From: RGIG1927 sp045546275
GTDB lineage: Bacteria; Bacillota; Clostridia; UMGS1883
Assembly: GCA_045546275.1 (NCBI GenBank)
Contig: JAZQCM010000031.1
Coordinates: forward strand, 1-64,000
Direction: 5' to 3'
Length of the DNA: 64,000 bases
Within the stretch, counting starts at the first letter, position 1. Every line of letters starts with the position of its first letter. A program made the translations under genes and the position numbers. Positions 24,392 through 33,346 of this stretch are shown piece after piece. The notes beneath the pieces are model-generated. The model had not been told where the DNA came from. It saw nothing but the letters and a program-made list of their open reading frames with translations, and searched no databases.

Positions 24392-26152
24392 TTAAACTTT
24401 AATGCTTTCGCAGAATTTCTCGTCAGGAGAAACTGTTGCGGTGTTGTAAATTTCGTAAATAACCATGCCTGCCTTTGCACCTTGCGGCTTTTTAACATGG
24501 CTTACAGGGCAGTAGTCCACGTCCACCTTACTGCTGCTTGCCCCCTTTGAATTTGTTGCCGCAATAATTGCCGCAGCTTCAATTACCTTTAAGGGAAAAT
24601 CCTCGCCCTTGTATTTTACAATAACGTGGCTTCCCGGAATATTTTTTGTGTGAAGCCACAAATCATTTGCACGAGAGGCTTTAAGAGTGAGGTAATCGTT
24701 CTGCAAATTGTTTCTGCCTGCAAAAATGCAATAATCCATAAAGGAGTATTCCATGGGAGTAAAGCTTATTTTTTTCTTTTGCTTTTTCTTGGTATCGGTA
24801 TTTTTTATAATACCTGCATCGATAAGCTCCTGTTTTATTTCATCAATTTCCGTGGGTGAGGCAGCGTTTTCAATTTCATGTATAACGCTTTCTAAATATT
24901 CCAATTCCTCCAGCGCCTTTTCCACCTGCTTTTTGCCCTCAATTTCCGCAGTTTTCGCCTTCTGATACTTTTTGTAATACATTTGTGCATTTTTGGAGGG
25001 TGAAAGTCTTTCGTCAAGGGCAATTGTTATTTCCTTTTGCTCTTCGTCGTAGTAATTAATTGCAGTAAGGCTTTTGTCCCCCTGTTTCATGCAATAAAGA
25101 TTTGCAGTTATAATATCCCCTGCAATCTTGTGCTTTTCCCTTTCTTCACACTCCTTTAAGGTGTCGTGCCAGATAAGAAGCTTCTTTTTTGTTCTGTCCT
25201 TTTTTGCGCTAACGGTTTTCATAAGAGCGTAGCTTCTTGAACGCATTCTTTCGGCTAAATCTCTTTTTTGAAAATAAATTTCTAAAACCTCGCTCATGGA
25301 GGAATACTCTTTAGTGTAATAGCCACCTTCATACTGCTCAACAGGGTACACTGCAAAATCGCAGGGCTTTTCCTCTCCTTCCTTATAAAGCACAAGAGGA
25401 GTAAATTTGTTGTTTCTTATTTTTCCAAAAATTTCCTCCAGCACCTTTGAAAGGTTTGTTAAATCCTCTTTTGTAAGCTCACCCTTTAATGCCCCCGTTT
25501 TATCAATTTTATTAAGCGCCTCACGCATAAGAAGAGGGCTTACACCCAAAAACAGCGAAACTAACCCCTTGTCCATTTCTTTGCCCTCGGGTAGTTTGTT
25601 TATTTCCTCAAAAATTTCATCACTTGTTAAAAGCAGAGGGTTTTTCCTGTCGCCGTCAGGTGGGAGACTGTAGCTAAGCCCGGGGAAAACATTTCTCACA
25701 CGGCTTACCGACAAATCCACACGCTTAATGCCGTCCACAATTTTCCCTTGTTCGTTCACAAGAATAATGTTGCTGTTTTTACCCATAATTTCGCACATAA
25801 TGTGTTTTGTCACAACATCGCCCAGCTCGCTTCGTGTTTCAATTGAAATATCAATTATTCTTTCAAAGCCAACACTTTCAACCTTTAAAATTCGCCCTGA
25901 GGTAATGTGCTTACGAAGAAGCATGCAAAACATTGGCGGCTCTGCGGGGTTTTCCTTAACTTTTGTTGTTAAATACATTCTGGGGTTTTGCGAATTGGCA
26001 CTTATAACCAAACGAAAACTGCCCTTTGCACTTTTTATTAAAAGGGAGATTTCATCATTTTCAGGCTGGTACACCTTTTCAATTCTTCCCTGGCTGACCA
26101 AGTCATTTATTTCATATGCAATACATCTGACTGCGGATGCATCAAATGGCAT
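24392..26152 (-). CDS. rqcH: Ribosome quality control factor RqcH (NFACT/FbpA family)
   Basis: A 586-aa protein. It has the NFACT-N domain (MPFDASAVRCIAYEIND; IMCEIMGKNSNIILVN near 130), a helical middle with coiled coils, and the C-terminal NFACT-R domain (ANDLWLHTKNIPGSHVIVK near 510). RqcH binds stalled 50S subunits and adds Ala tails to nascent chains. It was formerly annotated as fibronectin-binding protein. It is divergent from sigH. MutS2, a ribosome-splitting factor in the same process, is encoded at 33-36 kb. Confidence 0.93.
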   Translation of the reverse strand: MPFDASAVRCIAYEINDLVSQGRIEKVYQPENDEISLLIKSAKGSFRLVISANSQNPRMYLTTKVKENPAEPPMFCMLLRKHITSGRILKVESVGFERIIDISIETRSELGDVVTKHIMCEIMGKNSNIILVNEQGKIVDGIKRVDLSVSRVRNVFPGLSYSLPPDGDRKNPLLLTSDEIFEEINKLPEGKEMDKGLVSLFLGVSPLLMREALNKIDKTGALKGELTKEDLTNLSKVLEEIFGKIRNNKFTPLVLYKEGEEKPCDFAVYPVEQYEGGYYTKEYSSMSEVLEIYFQKRDLAERMRSRSYALMKTVSAKKDRTKKKLLIWHDTLKECEEREKHKIAGDIITANLYCMKQGDKSLTAINYYDEEQKEITIALDERLSPSKNAQMYYKKYQKAKTAEIEGKKQVEKALEELEYLESVIHEIENAASPTEIDEIKQELIDAGIIKNTDTKKKQKKKISFTPMEYSFMDYCIFAGRNNLQNDYLTLKASRANDLWLHTKNIPGSHVIVKYKGEDFPLKVIEAAAIIAATNSKGASSSKVDVDYCPVSHVKKPQGAKAGMVIYEIYNTATVSPDEKFCESIKV

Positions 26153-26250
26153 AAAATTTCACACCTTTCTTTTTTCGCCTTTTTTTAACTTTTTGTGTTA
26201 TATTTAGTATACATTATAAAAAAATTTATTGCAATAGTTCATTTTTTTGT

Positions 26251-26279
26251 TGACTTTTCACATTTTTCAATGTAAAATA
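26251..26279 (+). promoter_or_regulatory. sigH promoter
   Basis: TTGACT (26251-26256) and TAAAAT (26274-26279), 17-bp spacing, 36 bp before the sigH ATG. Confidence 0.65.
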
Positions 26280-26315
26280 TTCATAATCCTATACGGTATT
26301 TTTGGAGGTCTGTTA

Positions 26316-26939
26316 ATGACAAACCAACATTCATTCGAGCAGATGAATGACGAAGAGGTAGTTCTTCTTGCACAAAATGGTAGTGAGGAGGCCCTCGATT
26401 TTATTCTTCACAAATTCCGTCCACATGTTGCAAAAAAATCAAAGTTGTATTTTCTTGCAGGTGCGGAAAGTGATGACATCATCCAGGAAGGGATGATAGG
26501 TCTTTTTAAAGCTGTAAGGGACTACAAAGCGGACAAGGATGCAGCATTTAAGTCTTTTGCCGAACTGTGTATTACAAGGCAGATTATAAGTGCCGTGAAG
26601 AGTGCATCCAGGCTTAAGCATTCCCCCTTGAACAGCTACATTTCTCTTGACCGACCTTTTTCCGACGACAATTCAGATTCCACCCTTTTAGACATGATTG
26701 CAGGGGACGAGTCGGCAAATCCTGAGGACATTGTTATTGGCAAAGCCAACAAAAATCAGGTGAAAATTAAAATGGAAGAAGTTTTGAGCGAGCTTGAATG
26801 CAGGGTTTTGTCCTTGTATTTAAAAGGCGAAAGCTACCAGAGGATTGCTTCTATTTTAAACAAGGACTTAAAGTCCATTGACAACGCCTTACAAAGGATA
26901 AAGAAAAAGTTTGAAAAATTTTCAGGCGATTTCACCTAA
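26316..26939 (+). CDS. sigH: RNA polymerase sigma factor SigH (sigma-30)
   Basis: A 207-aa sigma-70 family factor that directs early sporulation and competence genes. The start at 26316 (MTNQHSFEQM) follows GGAGG; the longer frame is unsupported. Region 2 is clear (AGAESDDIIQEGMIGLFKAV near 47) and region 4 is near 165-200 (SYQRIASILNKDLKSIDNAL). N-terminal residues match SigH rather than SigF, SigG or SigE. A hairpin TATCGG / CCGATA lies between this gene and the zinc-ribbon gene. Confidence 0.92.
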   Translation: MTNQHSFEQMNDEEVVLLAQNGSEEALDFILHKFRPHVAKKSKLYFLAGAESDDIIQEGMIGLFKAVRDYKADKDAAFKSFAELCITRQIISAVKSASRLKHSPLNSYISLDRPFSDDNSDSTLLDMIAGDESANPEDIVIGKANKNQVKIKMEEVLSELECRVLSLYLKGESYQRIASILNKDLKSIDNALQRIKKKFEKFSGDFT

Positions 26940-27022
26940 GGCTCTATGCTATATACTCTTTATCGGTTCATGAGCCGATACGGGTGAATATTTTATTATT
27001 ATCTAAGCGAGGAGATCAAACC

Positions 27023-27292
27023 ATGTACGAAGACAAGACATTAGTCTGCAAAGATTGTGGTAACGAATTCGTTTTCACAGCAGGCGAACAGGAATTCTAT
27101 GCAGAAAAGGGATTCCAGAACGAACCCCAGAGATGCAAGGAATGCAGAATTGCAAAGAAGCAGTCTCTTAAGGAAAACAGAGAAATGTACACAGCTGTAT
27201 GCGCTGAATGCGGCGGTGAAGCTAAGGTACCTTTCGTTCCTAAGAACGACAGACCCATTTACTGCAGCGAATGCTTTGCAAAAAATAAGTAA
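27023..27292 (+). CDS. Zinc-ribbon protein with two CxxC-type modules
   Basis: An 89-aa protein. The start at 27023 (MYEDKTLVCKDCGNEF) follows GGAG. Two zinc-binding modules are visible: CKDCGNEF paired with CKECR, and CAECGGEA paired with CSECF. Such proteins are common and highly expressed in Clostridia; their role is unknown, with nucleic-acid or protein binding possible. It lies 83 bp after sigH and ends at a strong terminator. Confidence 0.85.
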   Translation: MYEDKTLVCKDCGNEFVFTAGEQEFYAEKGFQNEPQRCKECRIAKKQSLKENREMYTAVCAECGGEAKVPFVPKNDRPIYCSECFAKNK

Positions 27293-27328
27293 TCTCCTTT
27301 TCTTAGAGGTCAGGTTATTAAACAAACG

Positions 27329-27356
27329 AGCCGAGAGTTTAACTCTCGGCTTTTTT
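27329..27356 (+). terminator. Terminator of the zinc-ribbon gene
   Basis: Perfect stem AGCCGAGAGTT / AACTCTCGGCT followed by a T run. Confidence 0.85.
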
Positions 27357-27413
27357 GATTTTATGGTTATAAAAATTTTTTCATGCATATAATTAAAAAA
27401 AGGATGTGATTAT

Positions 27414-29234
27414 ATGTGTGGAATAGCAGGTATTATTGATTACAAAAATGCTATTGACATGTCTGATGCGGAAAGCATGCTTTCTGCCCTTTACAACCGA
27501 GGTCCCGACGAAGAGGGACTTTTTCTTTCACAATTTGTTGCCCTTTGTCACAAGCGGCTTGCAGTTGTTGACATTGAATTTTCAAAGCAGCCCATGACAC
27601 GTGAGCACGAAGGCGAAAAGTACACCATTGTGTACAACGGCGAATTGTACAACACAGAGGAAATACGAAAGCTTTTAGGCGCAAAGGGGTTTTTTTGCTC
27701 CACCGACGGTGACACGGAGGTTGTGCTTTTATCATTTATTGCCTTTGGTGAAAAGTGCCTTGACTTATTCAACGGAATTTTTGCCTTTGCCATATGGCAG
27801 GAAAATACAAAACAGCTCTTTTTTGCCCGTGACATGATGGGGGTTAAGCCGTTTTTTTATTTTGAGGAGAACGATAAATTTATTTTTGCATCAACTGTGC
27901 CTGCACTTTTGAAAAATAAATGCATTTCTCCCACAATTAACATAACCTCCGTTTCGGAAATTATGCTTTTAGGCCCCGGAAGAAGTCCCGAAAGCGGAAT
28001 TTTCACCGCCATTAAAGAGCTTCCCAAAGGGTTTTGTGGTTTTTATTCACAAAAGGGGCTGGAATTAAAGGAATACTTTACCTTAAAGGACACTCCTCAC
28101 ACGGACAATTTTGAAAATACAGTTGAAAAGGTTAATTTTCTTGTAACGGATGCAATTACAAGGCAGTTAATATCCGACGTACCCATTGGCACCTTTTTGT
28201 CGGGCGGACTTGATTCCTCCATAATAAGTGCAGTTGCAAGCGAAAAAATGCGAGAAAAAAACAAAACCCTCGACACCTTTTCCGTAACCTACAAAAACCA
28301 TGCATCACACTTTAAAGCTTCTCATTTTCAACCCGACAGTGACGAGGAATACATTGATATAATGGTAAAGCACATCAAAAGCAATCACCATGAAATAGTT
28401 TTGGACACTGCCGATTTAATTGATGCATTGTACCCTGTTATTGACGAAAAAGGTCTTCCTGCCATGGCAGATGTGGACTCTTCCCTTCTTGCATTTTGCA
28501 AGGAAATCAAAAAGCATGTGACAGTTGCACTTTCAGGCGAATGTGCCGACGAAATTTTTGGTGGTTACCCATGGTACAGAGACAAAGAAATACGTGACAA
28601 AAACGGGTTCCCCTGGGCGCAGAACACCTCTTACCGCATGGAATTTATTTCAAATGAGTTAAAGGACAGAATTAATTCTGACTATGTTCAGAAAAAGTAC
28701 AACAAGGCAATTGAAAACGTGAGCATTGAAACCAAGGATTTAACCGAAAAAAGAATGCGTGAAATGTTTGTTTTAAACCTTGACCACTTTATGCAAACCC
28801 TTTTGTTCCGAAAGGACAGCTGCAGCATGCATTCCTCCCTTGAGGTAAGGGTGCCCTTCTGCGACAGACGGATAACGGAGTACCTTTATTCGGTGCCCTG
28901 GGAATACAAAAACTATAAAGACAGAGAAAAAGGGCTTTTACGCCAGGCGTTCACATCGGTTTTGCCCGAAAAGGTGCTTTGGCGAAAGAAAAGCCCCTAC
29001 CCCAAAACCCATAACCCCATGTATCTTTCCGCTTTGAGGGAAATTTTTTCGTCAATCATTAACGACCCCGGCAATATGCTTTGGAGCATTGTAAATATTG
29101 AAAAGGCTAAAACTCTTCTTTACGAAGAAAAAGCTCTTCCCTGGTACGGTCAGTTAATGACAACGCCCCAGACAATTGCATATTTTATTCAGCTGGAATA
29201 CTGGCTTAGGAAATTTTCGGTGAAGCTTGTATGA
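27414..29234 (+). CDS. asnB: Asparagine synthetase, glutamine-hydrolysing
   Basis: A 606-aa enzyme that makes asparagine from aspartate, glutamine and ATP. It starts MCGIAGI, so after Met removal Cys is the glutaminase nucleophile. The class II amidotransferase domain spans about 1-200 (YNGELYN, FIAFGEKCLDLFNG). The synthetase domain has the PP-loop FLSGGLDSSII near 265. It contains a roughly 15-residue insertion after the PP-loop (SHFKASHFQPDSDEEYID). It overlaps the downstream deacetylase gene by 4 bp. It is primary metabolism, not a lasso cyclase, since no lasso partner lies nearby. Confidence 0.95.
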   Translation: MCGIAGIIDYKNAIDMSDAESMLSALYNRGPDEEGLFLSQFVALCHKRLAVVDIEFSKQPMTREHEGEKYTIVYNGELYNTEEIRKLLGAKGFFCSTDGDTEVVLLSFIAFGEKCLDLFNGIFAFAIWQENTKQLFFARDMMGVKPFFYFEENDKFIFASTVPALLKNKCISPTINITSVSEIMLLGPGRSPESGIFTAIKELPKGFCGFYSQKGLELKEYFTLKDTPHTDNFENTVEKVNFLVTDAITRQLISDVPIGTFLSGGLDSSIISAVASEKMREKNKTLDTFSVTYKNHASHFKASHFQPDSDEEYIDIMVKHIKSNHHEIVLDTADLIDALYPVIDEKGLPAMADVDSSLLAFCKEIKKHVTVALSGECADEIFGGYPWYRDKEIRDKNGFPWAQNTSYRMEFISNELKDRINSDYVQKKYNKAIENVSIETKDLTEKRMREMFVLNLDHFMQTLLFRKDSCSMHSSLEVRVPFCDRRITEYLYSVPWEYKNYKDREKGLLRQAFTSVLPEKVLWRKKSPYPKTHNPMYLSALREIFSSIINDPGNMLWSIVNIEKAKTLLYEEKALPWYGQLMTTPQTIAYFIQLEYWLRKFSVKLV

Positions 29235-29923
29235 GAAAGCTTTTCTTAATAATAACTGCAATTTTGGTGTTGTCCCTCACTCTGTCTGCCATGGGAGACG
29301 GGTCAAAAACCGTTTATATTACCTTTGACGACGGCCCAACCCCCAACACGCCCCTTATTTTGGACACTCTTGCAAAATACAATGCAAAGGCAACCTTTTT
29401 TGTGCTTGACGAAAGGATAACAATGTACCCTGAGTTTTTAGCCCGTATTAATTCCGAGGGGCACAAAATAGGTCTTCACGGAGTGAGCCACAATGTGAAC
29501 GTGATTTACAGCTCACCCTCAGAGCCTTTGCAGGAAATGAACCATGTGAAGGAAACACTTTTTAATACCGTGGGCGTTAAAACAAATCTTATCCGCACGC
29601 CCTACGGCAGTTATCCCTACATGAGCTACGAGCAGTACAAAATTTTAAAAGCGTCAAACTACAAAATATGGGACTGGACAGTTGACCCCCGTGACTCCGT
29701 TGGAAATGCGCCAAGTGTGGAAAGCATTATAAACAGAATAAAAAAAGACCTTAAGGGTAATGACTTTCCCATTGTGCTCCTTCACGACAGAAAATCAACT
29801 GCAAATAACTTAGATGCGATTTTGTCCTTTTTTAAAGAAAACGGCTACAGCTTTGCTGTTCTGGAAGAAAGAATGGATAGTGTGAACTTTATGGAGCTTT
29901 ATGGCCCTGCGAGAAACAAGTAA
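29231..29923 (+). CDS. Exported polysaccharide deacetylase (NodB family)
   Basis: A 230-aa enzyme with an N-terminal signal or anchor segment (residues 1-20). The NodB domain shows motif 1 TFDDGP (Asp-Asp near 33), motif 2 HGVSHN (H-x3-H) and motif 3 RTPYGSYP. It deacetylates N-acetyl sugars in peptidoglycan or other glycans; the length and motifs resemble peptidoglycan N-acetylglucosamine or N-acetylmuramic acid deacetylases. It is translationally coupled to asnB by an ATGA overlap. Confidence 0.9.
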   Translation: MRKLFLIITAILVLSLTLSAMGDGSKTVYITFDDGPTPNTPLILDTLAKYNAKATFFVLDERITMYPEFLARINSEGHKIGLHGVSHNVNVIYSSPSEPLQEMNHVKETLFNTVGVKTNLIRTPYGSYPYMSYEQYKILKASNYKIWDWTVDPRDSVGNAPSVESIINRIKKDLKGNDFPIVLLHDRKSTANNLDAILSFFKENGYSFAVLEERMDSVNFMELYGPARNK

Positions 29924-29953
29924 AAAGTCACGGACGCTTGTCCGTGACTTTTT
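29922..29953. terminator. Bidirectional terminator
   Basis: Stem AAAAAGTCACGGAC / GTCCGTGACTTTTT with a 4-base loop, between two convergent genes. Confidence 0.85.
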
Positions 29954-29963
29954 GTAATTGTAT

Positions 29964-32261
29964 TTACTTAAGGTTTGTTTCCAAAGCTGTGCCTTCGCCG
30001 TAAGCTACTACTTCGAATACGTTTACCCAGTTGTTTTCACTGTTGTGGAAACCATGGATTTTAACGTATCTTGCATTCTTACCGCAGTCAATAATGTTGA
30101 AGTCAACATTGTTAAGGCTTTCGCCGGAGTAAATCTGTTCAAAGTTTTCGCCGTCTTCAGATACATAAAGGTCAAACTTTGTGCTTCTTACGCCGCTATT
30201 GCCCTTCCAGAAGTTAATACCAACCTTTTCAAGATACTTAACTTCACCGAAGTCAACTGTAAGCTCAGCTTCCTTATCACTTGCCCAACGAGTTGATGTA
30301 TCAAAGTCAATACTCATTGCAATGGAGTTGAAGCTTTCGGGTTCATGTGTAGCTGTTGCCGCAACAGGGCGGATAAGAGCTGCGTCCTTGAGTTCCTTGG
30401 GAAGACCCATCAAATCCTTGAACATGGGGTTAGCTTCAGGTCTTACACCTGTTGTAAGAACATCAGAAAGCATTTTTTCAAGGTTGTCTTCGCAGTCCAT
30501 GAACACATCGTTCTTATAACCGATAACAATCATCTTATAAGCATCATTGTAGTAAACAATCTTGCCAAGTGCTTCAGCAATTGCACGGAGAGGCACAAAT
30601 GTTCTGTCGTTGATAAGAGTGGGTGCTACGTCAAGCTCCTTATCAACAGCAGTTACGTTTGTAGCTTCTTCGCCGTCTCTTTCAAGAACGTCAATAACCT
30701 TGTACATGTAGTTACCAATGTTCATCATAACAATCTTGTCGCCAAGAGTAATTGTAACAGCCTTTGTTTCGCCGTTCCACTGAACGGATGCACCTAAGCC
30801 TTCGGAAATTACTCTTACAGGAACAAGGGTTCTGCTGTCCACGATAACGGGCTTAACATCAATATTATTTGCATCAATCTGTGTTACAGCGTTGTTCTTG
30901 TAAACATAGGGAGAATCAATCTTCAATGCAACCATGTTTGTCATTCTTCTCTGAAGGTAGGGATAGAAATAACCCTGCATGCCACCAACGTAGCGAGCCA
31001 TTTCACAGCCTGCAAGAAGAGTTGCACCTACTGCAAAGTCCTGAGTGTTGTCATACACTGCTGCTCTGCCTGCTTCGCCGCCAACCCACTGCACGTAACC
31101 AACTCTGCCGTTTTCGTGGATGGCAATTTCTGTAAGGTACTTCCAGCCTGCCAGAGCTGTGTCAAGGTATTCATTTTCAGCTAAAATGCCTGCGTTGATA
31201 CCCCAAAGGAAGCCGTGTGTAAAGAATGCAGTACCGCTTGTTTCATACCCGAAGGGGTTGTAGCCTGCATCACAGCTGTAGTTGTGAGCAAGAATGGACT
31301 GTGTCCAGAAGCCTCTGCCTTCATCGTCAAACTTCTGATATTCTTTAAGAGTTTTTGCCATGCCGAGATATGCATCCATAAACTCGCTTCTGTGTTCCCA
31401 ATCGTCGGGGGTTTCCTGCAACACCTTTGCCAACGCTGCAAATACCCAACCGTTACCACGTGCCCAGAAATTCTTTGTTGTTTCATTTCCGGGGATGGGG
31501 TTTAAGGGATACACATATCTTGCATCACGGAAGAAAAGATACTTGTAGTCATCAGCATTCATGTACTGTGCACCGTTATTAAGACGAGCAGAGGACTCAT
31601 AGCCTGCTTCGCCCTCCTCTGCTGTAGGAATACCGTTAGGTCCATCGTACATCAATTCGCGTGCATAGTTATAGTATTCGTAAAGCTTGTCAAGGTAGAG
31701 AGTGTTGTTTGTAACATTGTACATCTTCACCATTGTGGGCATTACCATGTAAAGCGCATCTGCCCACCACCAGAAATCGTCGTTTGTTTTTGCCATCTGG
31801 TTGTCCATAACATAGTTTGCTCTCTTAAGCTTTTTTTCGTCCTTTACTTCGTCAAGGTTATAAAGGTCTGCATATGTCTGGAAGCATGTCTGCCAGTCAC
31901 CAAAAATAACGGCTCTGGAATTGGGGTCATGGCTGTAGCCCCATGTCCAATCCTGTGGTGCAGCATTGGAAGGATGACCTGTCCAGTTGTTGCGGTCAGC
32001 CCACTTTGTGGAATAATCCTTATATTCTTCAATGCCTGTAAGGAAGTAGGCTTCCATGTTACCTGTGTTGTAAGCGCCTCTTTCCCAGAAAGCGGAGCCT
32101 ACGTTGTTTTTGTTTTCGGAAATCCAGTAATCGTTAACCTTTTCAATTGTTTCGATTACTTCTTCATATGCAGGCAACTGAGCCGCCTGCACAGCTACCG
32201 GCATAACAGCCATGGAAGAAAGCATCATAACTGTTAACGCCATTGCGAGAAATCTTTTCAT
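29964..32261 (-). CDS. Secreted GH88/GH105-like hydrolase with stalk and discoidin domains
   Basis: A 765-aa exported protein with a signal peptide (1-27, ending VQA). Residues about 35-430 form an alpha/alpha-barrel resembling unsaturated glycuronyl or rhamnogalacturonyl hydrolases (DDFWWWADALYMVMPTM, FWARGNGWVFAALAKVL). Residues about 450-575 are a copper-amine-oxidase-N-like domain (TLVPVRVISEGLGASVQW, TFVPLRAIAEALG). Residues about 625-760 are an F5/8 type C carbohydrate-binding domain (DTSTRWASDKEAELTVDFGE). It probably cleaves unsaturated disaccharides from pectin or glycosaminoglycans at the cell surface. The exact substrate is open. Confidence 0.85.
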   Translation of the reverse strand: MKRFLAMALTVMMLSSMAVMPVAVQAAQLPAYEEVIETIEKVNDYWISENKNNVGSAFWERGAYNTGNMEAYFLTGIEEYKDYSTKWADRNNWTGHPSNAAPQDWTWGYSHDPNSRAVIFGDWQTCFQTYADLYNLDEVKDEKKLKRANYVMDNQMAKTNDDFWWWADALYMVMPTMVKMYNVTNNTLYLDKLYEYYNYARELMYDGPNGIPTAEEGEAGYESSARLNNGAQYMNADDYKYLFFRDARYVYPLNPIPGNETTKNFWARGNGWVFAALAKVLQETPDDWEHRSEFMDAYLGMAKTLKEYQKFDDEGRGFWTQSILAHNYSCDAGYNPFGYETSGTAFFTHGFLWGINAGILAENEYLDTALAGWKYLTEIAIHENGRVGYVQWVGGEAGRAAVYDNTQDFAVGATLLAGCEMARYVGGMQGYFYPYLQRRMTNMVALKIDSPYVYKNNAVTQIDANNIDVKPVIVDSRTLVPVRVISEGLGASVQWNGETKAVTITLGDKIVMMNIGNYMYKVIDVLERDGEEATNVTAVDKELDVAPTLINDRTFVPLRAIAEALGKIVYYNDAYKMIVIGYKNDVFMDCEDNLEKMLSDVLTTGVRPEANPMFKDLMGLPKELKDAALIRPVAATATHEPESFNSIAMSIDFDTSTRWASDKEAELTVDFGEVKYLEKVGINFWKGNSGVRSTKFDLYVSEDGENFEQIYSGESLNNVDFNIIDCGKNARYVKIHGFHNSENNWVNVFEVVAYGEGTALETNLK

Positions 32262-32301
32262 TTTCTCAACACTCCTTTTTTATTTTTTTATATAATTAAT
32301 A

Positions 32302-33330
32302 TCAGACAAGCTCAGCTAAATCCAATACTAATTTTTCAGTTTTTTCCCAGCCGAGGCAGGGGTCGGTGATACTCTTTCCGTATACACCCTCTTCAACCTT
32401 CTGGTTGCCGTCTTCAAGGTAGCTTTCAATCATAAGACCCTTGATAAACTTTTTCATGTCGCCGTTTGCATTGCGGCTGTTCATGATTTCCTTTGAAATT
32501 CTTATCTGTTCAAGATACTTCTTACCTGAATTTGAATGGTTTGTGTCAATAACAACGCCCATGTTTTCAAGTCCCTTACCTGCATACATTTCATGAAGGA
32601 AAGCAAGGTCCTCATAGTGGTAATTGGGAAGAGCGTTGCCATGCTTATTAACGTAGCCGCGAAGGATTGCATGAGCATAGGGGTTGCCTGTTGTTTCAAC
32701 CTCCCAGCCACGGTATAAGAACATGTGACCCTTCTGTGCCGCAACAATGGAGTTAATCATAACAGAATAGTCACCGCCTGTGGGGTTTTTCATGCCTACG
32801 GGCAATTCAATACCGCTGGAAACCAGTCTGTGCTGCTGATTTTCAACGCTACGTGCGCCAACTGCAACATAGCCTAAAACGTCGGAAAGATAACGGAAGT
32901 TTTCGGGATAAAGCATTTCATCAGCGCAGGTAAAGCCTGTTTCTTCAATAGCTCTTGTATGTAACCTTCTGATGGAAATAAGTCCCTCATATAAGTCAGG
33001 CTTTTTTGTGGGGTCAGGCTGAGATGCCATGCCCTTGTAGCCTTCGCCTGTTGTTCTGGGCTTGTTGGTGTAAATACGGGGAACAATAAGGATTTTGTCC
33101 TTAACCTTTTCCTGCAAGTCCTTCAATTTATAAATATAGTCCATAACAGCATCTTCTCTGTCGGCACTGCAAGGGCCTATGATAAGAGCCAATCTGTCAT
33201 CACGTCCGTCGAAAACCGCCTTTATTTCGTCGTTTCTCTTTTCAATCACCTCATGAAGGTGCTCGCTAACGGGAAACTTTTCCTTCATATCCATAGGGAT
33301 AGGCAATTTTCTTATAAAATTCATGCTCAT
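32302..33330 (-). CDS. aroG: 3-Deoxy-7-phosphoheptulonate (DAHP) synthase, class I
   Basis: A 342-aa enzyme for the first step of aromatic amino acid synthesis, condensing phosphoenolpyruvate with erythrose 4-phosphate. The ATG at 33330 follows AAAGGA by 10 bases. Signatures are LIIGPCSADREDAVMDY (about 50), PRIYTNKPRTTGEGYKGM, the GARSVENQQHR loop and VIDTNHSNSGKKY (about 262). It is the AroF/G/H type without an added chorismate mutase. It lies 16 bp after mutS2. tyrA is encoded at 38-39 kb in a different operon. Confidence 0.93.
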   Translation of the reverse strand: MSMNFIRKLPIPMDMKEKFPVSEHLHEVIEKRNDEIKAVFDGRDDRLALIIGPCSADREDAVMDYIYKLKDLQEKVKDKILIVPRIYTNKPRTTGEGYKGMASQPDPTKKPDLYEGLISIRRLHTRAIEETGFTCADEMLYPENFRYLSDVLGYVAVGARSVENQQHRLVSSGIELPVGMKNPTGGDYSVMINSIVAAQKGHMFLYRGWEVETTGNPYAHAILRGYVNKHGNALPNYHYEDLAFLHEMYAGKGLENMGVVIDTNHSNSGKKYLEQIRISKEIMNSRNANGDMKKFIKGLMIESYLEDGNQKVEEGVYGKSITDPCLGWEKTEKLVLDLAELV

Positions 33331-33346
33331 TTTAATCAAATCCTTT

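Noticed and set aside
27414..29234. asnB as a lasso cyclase
   Set aside because: Complete glutaminase and synthetase domains, no lasso precursor, B1 or B2 protein nearby, and far from the RiPP operon.
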